Shown here: in pieces, positions 58,797-64,000 of the stretch
Layout: each line of letters starts with the position of its first letter
Position numbering within the stretch: position 1 is the first letter of the stretch
Assembly: GCF_014647975.1 (NCBI RefSeq)
Contig: NZ_BMQF01000020.1
Coordinates: 1 to 64,000 of the forward strand
DNA from: Streptomyces fumigatiscleroticus
GTDB lineage: Bacteria; Actinomycetota; Actinomycetes; Streptomycetales; Streptomycetaceae
Length of the DNA: 64,000 nt
Direction of reading: 5' to 3'
Notes under the pieces: model-generated
The model's input: only the letters and a program-made list of their open reading frames with translations
What the model was told of the DNA's origin: nothing
The model's database searches: none
Made by a program: the position numbers and the translations under genes

Positions 58797-59606
58797 ATGC
58801 AGCACGCAGTGGGTTCTCCGCTGCCGCCGCCCCACCAGCCGGGGCACGGACCGGCCATCGGCTGGTCACCGGCCGCACACCACCCGCCGGTCCCGCCCCG
58901 GCAGCCGGCCCCCGTACCCCCGCCGCCGGGCTACCCCGCACACACCTCACCCCCACCGGACACCACCGGCCACGTGCCCCTGCCGCCCGGCGGCCCGGTC
59001 CCCGCGCCCAGCGCACCCCCCGCCACGGCCACGGCCCCCGACCCGGCGGCCACCACGCTCGCGGTACTGCTCATCGGCCCCGCGGGCGCGGGCAAGACCA
59101 GCGTCGCCAAGTACTGGGCCGACCACCGCAGGGTGCCCACCGCCCACATCAGCCTGGACGACGTCCGCGAATGGGTCCGCTCGGGCTTCGCCGACCCGCA
59201 GTCCGGCTGGAACGACCACTCCGAGGCGCAGTATCGTCTCGCCCGCCGCACCTGCGGCTTCGCCGCACGCAACTTCCTGGCCAACGGCATCTCCTGCATC
59301 CTCGACGACGCGGTCTTCCCCGACCGCCCCGTCGTCGGCCTCGGCGGCTGGAAGCGCCACGTCGGGCCCGGTCTGCTCCCGGTCGTCCTCCTCCCCGGCC
59401 TGGACATCGTCCTGGAGCGCAACGCCGAACGCTCCGGCAACCGCCGTCTCACCGACGAGGAGGTCGCCCGCATCCACGGCCGTATGGCCGGCTGGTACGG
59501 CTCCGGTCTGCCGATCATCGACAACTCCCAACTGGACATCCCCGAGACGGCCCGCATCCTGGACGACGTACTGGCCCGCTCGATAGCGAGCCCACCGAAC
59601 TGGTGA
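58797..59606 (+). CDS. Pro-rich P-loop kinase-like ATPase
   Basis: A 269-residue protein: an N-terminal 90-residue Pro/Ala/His-rich, disordered segment, then a P-loop NTPase domain with Walker A GPAGAGKTSVAKYW. Features such as SLDDVREWVRSGFADPQSGWNDHSEAQYRLARR and a later NAERSGNRRL resemble small-molecule or polynucleotide kinases (AAA_33 type). The substrate is unknown. It follows aroB behind a terminator. The ATG at 58797 has ACGGAG 11 nt upstream. The 59607-59856 gap contains only GC-rich sequence and the next promoter. Confidence 0.8.
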   Translation: MQHAVGSPLPPPHQPGHGPAIGWSPAAHHPPVPPRQPAPVPPPPGYPAHTSPPPDTTGHVPLPPGGPVPAPSAPPATATAPDPAATTLAVLLIGPAGAGKTSVAKYWADHRRVPTAHISLDDVREWVRSGFADPQSGWNDHSEAQYRLARRTCGFAARNFLANGISCILDDAVFPDRPVVGLGGWKRHVGPGLLPVVLLPGLDIVLERNAERSGNRRLTDEEVARIHGRMAGWYGSGLPIIDNSQLDIPETARILDDVLARSIASPPNW

Positions 59607-59844
59607 CGTGCGGCAGCCGCCGACGTACGGGAGCGGGTCGTGGGGGCGCGGCGCAGCCAGCCGCTCAGCCGGTCCCAGCACAGGCCCACCGTGGCGGCGG
59701 TCGAGGGGCGCGGCCCGCGGCGGGCTCGCCGCACCCCCACGACCCCGCCCCGCCACGCACCCCGGGCGCGGCACAGCACGCCACCGCACCGCACCCCACC
59801 GCCCACTCGGCCCCACCCGACCGGCGACATCCGCCCGCCCCTCA

Positions 59845-59850
59845 TACGCT
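59845..59850 (+). promoter_or_regulatory. -10 box of a leaderless M24 transcript
   Basis: TACGCT lies 6 bp before the ATG at 59857, with no ribosome binding site between. Confidence 0.45.
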
Positions 59851-59856
59851 CGGCAC

Positions 59857-60987
59857 ATGTCAGAGGTGTACGCGGCCCGCCGAACAAGGCTCCGGGAACG
59901 CTGCAACGCGGGCGGCAGCGCGTCCGCGCTGGTCTCCCGTCCCGCCAATGTGCGCTATCTCGCGGGCGCCGCCCCGCCGGGCGCCGTCCTGCTGCTGGGC
60001 AGAACCGAGGACCTGCTGGTGTGCACGGGCCCACCCGGGGACCGCCCGTGGGACGGCCGCCCCGACGAATCCCTGCGCGTGCGGACCCTGCCCGACGCCC
60101 CCGCCGCCACGGCCTCCGCCACCGCCGGCGACCCGGCCGTGGCCGCCACCGGCCTGGCCGTCACCCAGGGCGCCGACTCCCTCGCCGTGGAGGAACACCA
60201 CCTCACCGCCGCCCGCCACCGAGCCCTGAGCTCCGTCGCCCCCCACCTCCGCCTGGCCGACCTCGGCTGCGCCGTCGAACAGCTCCGCGTCGTCAAGGAC
60301 GAGGAGGAGATCTCCTGGCTCCGCATCGGCGCGGAGATCGCCGACCAGGCCCTCGGCGAACTGCTGGAGTCCATCCTCGTCGGCCGCACCGAACGCCATC
60401 TCGCCCTGGAGCTGGAGCGCCGCCTCGTCGACCACGGCGCCGACGGCCCCGCCTTCGTCACCTCCGTCGCCACGGGCCCCCACTCCGGCCGCCGCGGCCA
60501 CCGCCCCACCGACCGGCGGGTGGAGGAGGGCGACTTCCTCTCCGTCTGCCTGGGCGCCACCTACCGCGGCTACCGCTGCGAGATCGGCCGCACCTTCGTC
60601 ATCGGCACCTCGCCCGCGGACTGGCAGATCGAGCTCTACGACCTCGTCTTCGCCGCCCAGCGCGCCGGACGCGAGGCCCTGGTACCCGGCGTCGCCTGCC
60701 GCGACGTGGACCGTGCCGCACGCCAGGTGCTGGACTCGGCCGGGTACGAGGAGGCGCTCCCACCCCTCACCGGCCACGGTGTCGGACTCGAAATCGACGA
60801 GGACCCGCAGTTGGCCCCGGCGTCCATGGGTAAACTGGACGCTTGCGTGCCGGTCACCGTCGAACCGGGGGTCCACCTCCCGGGCCGGGGCGGTGTCCGG
60901 ATCGATGACACGCTCGTCGTACGCCCCGAGGCGGACGGCGGACCCGAGCTACTCACCATCACGACCAAGGAGCTGCTCGCGCTCTAG
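59857..60987 (+). CDS. M24 (aminopeptidase P-like) protein with degenerate metal site
   Basis: A 376-residue protein with a creatinase-like N-terminal domain (1-140) and a pita-bread M24 domain (140-376). Aligning by motif, the canonical metal ligands are mostly replaced: Asp to Cys231 (FLSVCLGA), Asp to Glu242 (YRCEIGRTF), the HE of GHG..HE to Asp314 (GHGVGLEIDE), and the late Glu to Asp350 (RIDD); His307 and Glu336 remain. It is therefore unlikely to be a normal dinuclear peptidase. It precedes efp, where X-Pro peptidases often lie. Confidence 0.82.
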   Translation: MSEVYAARRTRLRERCNAGGSASALVSRPANVRYLAGAAPPGAVLLLGRTEDLLVCTGPPGDRPWDGRPDESLRVRTLPDAPAATASATAGDPAVAATGLAVTQGADSLAVEEHHLTAARHRALSSVAPHLRLADLGCAVEQLRVVKDEEEISWLRIGAEIADQALGELLESILVGRTERHLALELERRLVDHGADGPAFVTSVATGPHSGRRGHRPTDRRVEEGDFLSVCLGATYRGYRCEIGRTFVIGTSPADWQIELYDLVFAAQRAGREALVPGVACRDVDRAARQVLDSAGYEEALPPLTGHGVGLEIDEDPQLAPASMGKLDACVPVTVEPGVHLPGRGGVRIDDTLVVRPEADGGPELLTITTKELLAL

Positions 60988-61046
60988 CCTCGCGCTGTGC
61001 GCCTGCCCCGGGGTCGTCCCACGTCAGTCCAGGAGATTCCGCAACC

Positions 61047-61613
61047 GTGGCTTCCACGAACGACCTCAAGAACGGCCTGGTGCTCAAGCTCGAAGGCGGC
61101 CAGCTCTGGTCCGTCGTCGAGTTCCAGCATGTCAAGCCCGGCAAGGGCCCGGCCTTCGTGCGCACCAAGCTGAAGAACGTGCTCTCCGGCAAGGTCGTCG
61201 ACAAGACCTTCAACGCCGGCGTCAAGGTCGAAACGGCCACCGTCGACAAGCGCGACATGCAGTTCTCCTACATGGACGGCGACTACTTCGTCTTCATGGA
61301 CATGGAGACCTACGACCAGCTGATGATCGAGCGCAAGGTCGTCGGCGACGCCGCCAACTTCCTGATCGAGGGCTTCGAGGCCACCGTCGCGCAGCACGAG
61401 GGCGAGGTGCTCTTCGTCGAGCTGCCCGCCGCCGTCGAGCTGACCATCAAGGAGACCGAGCCGGGCGTCCAGGGCGACCGCTCCACCGGCGGCACCAAGC
61501 CCGCCACGCTGGAGACCGGCCACCAGATCCAGGTCCCGCTCTTCATCACCACCGGTGAGAAGATCAAGGTCGACACCCGCACCAGCGACTACCTCGGCCG
61601 GGTGAACAGCTAA
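61047..61613 (+). CDS. efp: Translation elongation factor P
   Basis: A 188-residue EF-P with three beta-barrel domains. It relieves ribosome stalling at polyproline. The tip loop reads HVKPGKGPAF, with Lys33 at the position modified in other bacteria; actinobacteria often use an unmodified PGKGP loop stiffened by Pro, which fits here. The GTG follows AGGAG. Pro-rich proteins are frequent in this window (for example the preceding kinase-like protein), so EF-P dependence is plausible. Confidence 0.96.
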   Translation: MASTNDLKNGLVLKLEGGQLWSVVEFQHVKPGKGPAFVRTKLKNVLSGKVVDKTFNAGVKVETATVDKRDMQFSYMDGDYFVFMDMETYDQLMIERKVVGDAANFLIEGFEATVAQHEGEVLFVELPAAVELTIKETEPGVQGDRSTGGTKPATLETGHQIQVPLFITTGEKIKVDTRTSDYLGRVNS

Positions 61614-61615
61614 CC

Positions 61616-62050
61616 GTGGCTGCCCGCAACACGGCCCGCAAGCGTGCCTTCCAGATCCTCTTCGAAGGCGACCAGCGCGGCGCCGACGTCCTGACGGTCC
61701 TCGCGGACTGGATCCGGCACTCCCGGACCGACACCCGGCAGCCGCCGGTGAGCGAGTACACGATGCAGCTGGTCGAGGGCTACGCGGAGCACGAGACGCG
61801 CATCGACGAGCTGATCGCCCAGTACTCGGTGGGCTGGACGCTGGACCGGATGCCGGTCGTCGACCGCAACATCCTGCGGCTGGGCGCCTACGAGCTGATC
61901 TGGGTCGACGAGACCCCGGACGCCGTCGTCCTGGACGAGATGGTGCAGCTGGCGAAGGAGTTCTCCACGGACGAGTCGCCCTCGTTCGTGAACGGTCTGC
62001 TCGGCCGTCTCAAGGAGCTGAAGCCCTCACTGCGCCGGGACGAGGCGTAG
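61616..62050 (+). CDS. nusB: Transcription antitermination factor NusB
   Basis: A 144-residue all-helical NusB: ARNTARKRAFQILFEGDQRG at the start, LDRMPVVDRNILRLGAYELIW in the middle and FVNGLLGRLKEL at the end. It works with NusE (S10) in rRNA antitermination. It begins 3 bp after efp, so the two are coupled, and two strong hairpins follow. Confidence 0.95.
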   Translation: MAARNTARKRAFQILFEGDQRGADVLTVLADWIRHSRTDTRQPPVSEYTMQLVEGYAEHETRIDELIAQYSVGWTLDRMPVVDRNILRLGAYELIWVDETPDAVVLDEMVQLAKEFSTDESPSFVNGLLGRLKELKPSLRRDEA

Positions 62051-62096
62051 CCGGGAGGGGAGCGGACGGCAGAGGCCGGCACCCTGGCACCGCATC

Positions 62097-62136
62097 GCCG
62101 GAGGGCCCGCAGCGAACACGCTGCGGGCCCTCCGGC
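62097..62136 (+). terminator. Terminator of efp-nusB
   Basis: A perfect 17-bp stem (GCCGGAGGGCCCGCAGC) with a 6-nt loop, followed by ATCTTC. It lies 46 bp after the nusB stop. Confidence 0.8.
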
Positions 62137-62184
62137 ATCTTCGGGCATTCCACCGCCATCGCGCCCCCTCAGCCCCGCAGAAAG

Positions 62185-62228
62185 CCGCCGGGGTGGCCGG
62201 AACCGTCATGTTCCGGCCACCCCGGCGG
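62185..62228 (-). terminator. Terminator of bldD
   Basis: A perfect 19-bp stem with loop CGTCAT lies 28 bp past the bldD stop on the minus strand; in that direction it is followed by GCTTTCTG. It faces the nusB terminator. Confidence 0.75.
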
Positions 62229-62255
62229 TACGTTTCTGCTGAGGCAGTGGCGTAC

Positions 62256-62759
62256 TCAGGCCTCCTCGTGGGACGCCACGGCACGGCGGGCGTCCGCGTC
62301 CAGCACGCCCCAGCTGATCAGCTGTTCGGTGAGGACCGAGGGCGACTGGTCGTAAATGACGGCAAGGGTGCGCAGATCGTCCTGGCGGATCGAGAGCACC
62401 TTGCCGTTGTAGTCACCACGCTGGGACTGGATCGTGGCCGCGTAACGCTGGAGGGGACCCGCCTTCTCGGCCGGCACCGTGGCCAGCCGCTCCAGGTCCA
62501 GGACCAGCTTCGGCGGCGGCTCGGCGGCACCGCCGGGGGTGGTGCCCGGAAGCAGCTCCTGCACGGGGACGCCGTAGAAATCCGCCAGCTCGGCAAGCCG
62601 CTGCACGGTCACGGCACGGTCGCCGCGCTCGTACGAACCGACCACGACCGCCTTCCAGCGTCCCTGGGACTTCTCCTCGACACCGTGGAGGGAAAGGCCC
62701 TGCTGGGTGCGGATGGCCCGGAGCTTGGCCCCGAGCTGTTTGGCGTATTCGCTGGACAT
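62256..62759 (-). CDS. bldD: Developmental master regulator BldD
   Basis: A 167-residue regulator that represses sporulation genes during vegetative growth when bound to cyclic di-GMP. The N-terminal HTH is KLRAIRTQQGLSLHGVEEKSQGRWKAVVVGSYERGDR. The C-terminal domain carries the complete c-di-GMP signature: RGD at 114-116, eight residues, RQDD at 125-128. The ATG at 62759 matches the conserved start. A palindrome over its promoter indicates autorepression. Its known regulon includes ssgB, also present in this window. Confidence 0.98.
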   Translation of the reverse strand: MSSEYAKQLGAKLRAIRTQQGLSLHGVEEKSQGRWKAVVVGSYERGDRAVTVQRLAELADFYGVPVQELLPGTTPGGAAEPPPKLVLDLERLATVPAEKAGPLQRYAATIQSQRGDYNGKVLSIRQDDLRTLAVIYDQSPSVLTEQLISWGVLDADARRAVASHEEA

Positions 62760-62818
62760 ATGGCTCCCCGGACACTGTCGACGCGGCTGGCTGAGTTTCC
62801 ATGCCGCGCGGTTGGTAA

Positions 62819-62857
62819 CTCACTGTGAGGTTACGCAGCGTTACTCTGCCGCGTCAA
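62819..62857 (-). promoter_or_regulatory. bldD promoter with overlapping BldD-type operator
   Basis: On the minus strand TTGACG (62852-62857), an 18-bp spacer and TAACCT (62828-62833) form a strong promoter. The palindrome CTCACTGTGAG (62819-62829) overlaps the -10 and the start site. Its GTGA/TCAC halves match the published BldD consensus (AGTGA...TCACC). BldD binding here would exclude RNA polymerase. Confidence 0.75.
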
Positions 62858-62940
62858 GCCGAATGGTCCGCACCGACTCTTCCGTGCTCTTTCCCCTCCC
62901 TTGCGCCAAGGGGGTGATCAGGGCGCTCTCCGGGGCCTGC

Positions 62941-63001
62941 TAGGGTGGATGGCGCAATTCCGACGTCCTTTAAGGTCCGTCCCGTGAGGCGGAGAAGGAG
63001 G
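62941..63001 (+). promoter_or_regulatory. pyr operon promoter -10 and PyrR-binding mRNA hairpin
   Basis: TAGGGT (62941-62946) is the likely -10. In the leader, TCCCGTGAGGCG (62980-62991) matches the PyrR RNA consensus (UCCnGnGAGGY). TCCTT (62966-62970) can pair with AAGGA (62995-62999) of the Shine-Dalgarno, so PyrR bound to the loop would hide the ribosome binding site. No terminator is visible, which suggests translational control, as reported for Mycobacterium smegmatis. Confidence 0.65.
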
Positions 63002-63011
63002 TCCGTTTTTC

Positions 63012-63581
63012 ATGGACACGCACTCCGATGCGCGGCCCGTTCTCGAGGGCCCCGACATCGCGCGGGTACTGACCCGTATCGCCCACGAGATCGTCGAACG
63101 CGCCAAGGGCGCCGACGACGTGGTGCTCCTCGGCATTCCGACCCGAGGCGTCTTCCTGGCCCGGCGGCTCGCCGCCAAGCTGGAGGAGATCACCGGGCGC
63201 ACGATCGCGTCCGGCTCGCTCGACATCACCATGTACCGCGACGACCTGCGCATGCACCCGCCGCGTGCGCTGGCCCGCACCGAGATCCCCGGTGACGGCA
63301 TCGACGGCCGGCTGGTCGTCCTCGTCGACGACGTGCTCTTCTCCGGCCGCACCATCCGTGCCGCCCTGGACGCGCTGAACGACATCGGGCGCCCGCGCGC
63401 GGTCCAGCTCGCGGTCCTGGTCGACCGCGGCCACCGCGAGCTGCCGATCCGCGCCGACTACGTCGGCAAGAACCTCCCCACGTCGCTGCGGGAGACGGTC
63501 AAGGTCCAGCTCGCCGAGGAGGACGGTCGCGACACCGTGCTGCTCGGCGTCAAGCCGGACGCCCCGGGCGACCAGCGCTAA
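63012..63581 (+). CDS. pyrR: Pyrimidine operon regulator PyrR (uracil phosphoribosyltransferase fold)
   Basis: A 189-residue PRT-fold protein with the PRPP loop VVLVDDVLFSGRTIRAALDAL, the basic RNA-binding surface around SLDITMYRDDLRMHPPRALARTEIP and GIPTRGVFLARRLA. It senses UMP and represses pyr genes by binding their mRNA, and may salvage uracil. AAGGAGG lies about 10 nt before the ATG. pyrB follows. Confidence 0.96.
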   Translation: MDTHSDARPVLEGPDIARVLTRIAHEIVERAKGADDVVLLGIPTRGVFLARRLAAKLEEITGRTIASGSLDITMYRDDLRMHPPRALARTEIPGDGIDGRLVVLVDDVLFSGRTIRAALDALNDIGRPRAVQLAVLVDRGHRELPIRADYVGKNLPTSLRETVKVQLAEEDGRDTVLLGVKPDAPGDQR

Positions 63582-63685
63582 CACCCGGCGGACGTACGCG
63601 CCCGCCGTACGTCCGCCCGGTGCGCCCACGCGCGCGCCCGTCTGCCCGAATCCTCCCGATTGAACTGCCTTACGGAGCCTGACAG

Positions 63686-64000
63686 ATGCAGCGTCATCTC
63701 ATCTCGGCCGCCGACCTCACCCGCGACGACGCCGTCCTGATCCTCGACACCGCCGAGGAGATGGCCCGGGTCGCCGACCGGCCGATCAAGAAGCTGCCGA
63801 CCCTGCGCGGCCGCACCGTCGTCAACCTCTTCTTCGAGGACTCCACCCGTACTCGCATCTCCTTCGAGGCCGCCGAGAAGCGCCTGTCCGCGGATGTCAT
63901 CAACTTCACCGCCAAGGGCTCGAGCGTCTCCAAGGGCGAGTCCCTGAAGGACACCGCCCAGACGCTGGAGGCCATGGGCGTCGACGCCGTCGTCATCCGG
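63686..64000 (+). CDS. pyrB: Aspartate carbamoyltransferase catalytic chain, truncated by window end
   Basis: The first 105 codons of PyrB are present: MQRHLISAADLTRDDAVLIL, the carbamoyl-phosphate site FFEDSTRTRISFE, and SSVSKGESLKDTAQTLEAMG (the 80s loop Ser-Lys). It makes carbamoyl aspartate, the first step of pyrimidine synthesis. GGAG lies 9 nt before the ATG. The 104-bp gap from pyrR shows no feature. The gene continues beyond the window. Confidence 0.95.
   Translation, partial: MQRHLISAADLTRDDAVLILDTAEEMARVADRPIKKLPTLRGRTVVNLFFEDSTRTRISFEAAEKRLSADVINFTAKGSSVSKGESLKDTAQTLEAMGVDAVVIR

Overview
The window is high-GC chromosomal DNA from a Streptomyces, or a very close relative. The evidence is the developmental genes ssgB and bldD, GTG and TTG starts, many leaderless genes, and a gene order (pyrB-pyrR-bldD-nusB-efp-aroB/K/C-aroE-mltG-ruvX-alaS-rpsD-rarA-hisS-relA-apt-secF/D-yajC-ruvB/A/C-yebC-pdxT/S-pimA-patA-pgsA-thrS-ssgB) that I recall as the conserved block around SCO1488 to SCO1541 of S. 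coelicolor, here in inverted orientation. Most of the window is housekeeping.

Layout. 1-363: a minus-strand tRNA operon (Gly-Cys-Val-Val). 541-5737: folate genes pabB-pabC, a tandem GNAT acetyltransferase, a DsbA-like thioredoxin, two small membrane proteins and a CGNR zinc-finger protein, with several short tandem repeat tracts between them. 5738-6512: a gene-free stretch rich in 19-bp repeats. 6513-7570: ssgB and a PGPGW membrane protein. 7649-15586: an 8-kb segment bounded by two identical tRNA-Val(CAC) genes. It holds a sugar ABC importer without its ATPase, a YesL-like protein and a Tat-exported PL26/YetA-type exo-rhamnogalacturonan lyase homologue behind a clear promoter and operator; this is the main accessory system of the window. 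15633-18310: a DEDDh exonuclease, a DUF4365 nuclease-like protein and an unrecognised protein coupled to it.

18403-28126: thrS, a HIT-family hydrolase, a large unknown membrane protein, an EF-G paralogue, then the phosphatidylinositol/PIM operon (pgsA-type PIP synthase, acyltransferase, PimA). 28156-28463: a dispersed-type Streptomyces repeat with a 67-bp tandem duplication. 28534-40947: a LemA-like protein, pdxS-pdxT (vitamin B6), yebC, ruvCAB (Holliday junctions), yajC-secD-secF (protein export), apt and relA (ppGpp).

41030-52711: DUF349 and cyclophilin proteins, a metallo-hydrolase, hisS, a VKOR-type disulfide enzyme, rarA, rpsD with a long repeat-containing leader, two small membrane proteins, alaS and ruvX. 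52833-58657: mltG and the shikimate genes aroE, aroC, aroK and aroB. The right end carries a Pro-rich P-loop kinase-like protein, a degenerate M24 peptidase, efp, nusB, bldD with an operator over its own promoter, pyrR with an RNA hairpin over its ribosome binding site, and the start of pyrB.

Boundaries and functions come from reading the sequence and recognising families. No database search was possible, so start codons and promoter calls are inferences.
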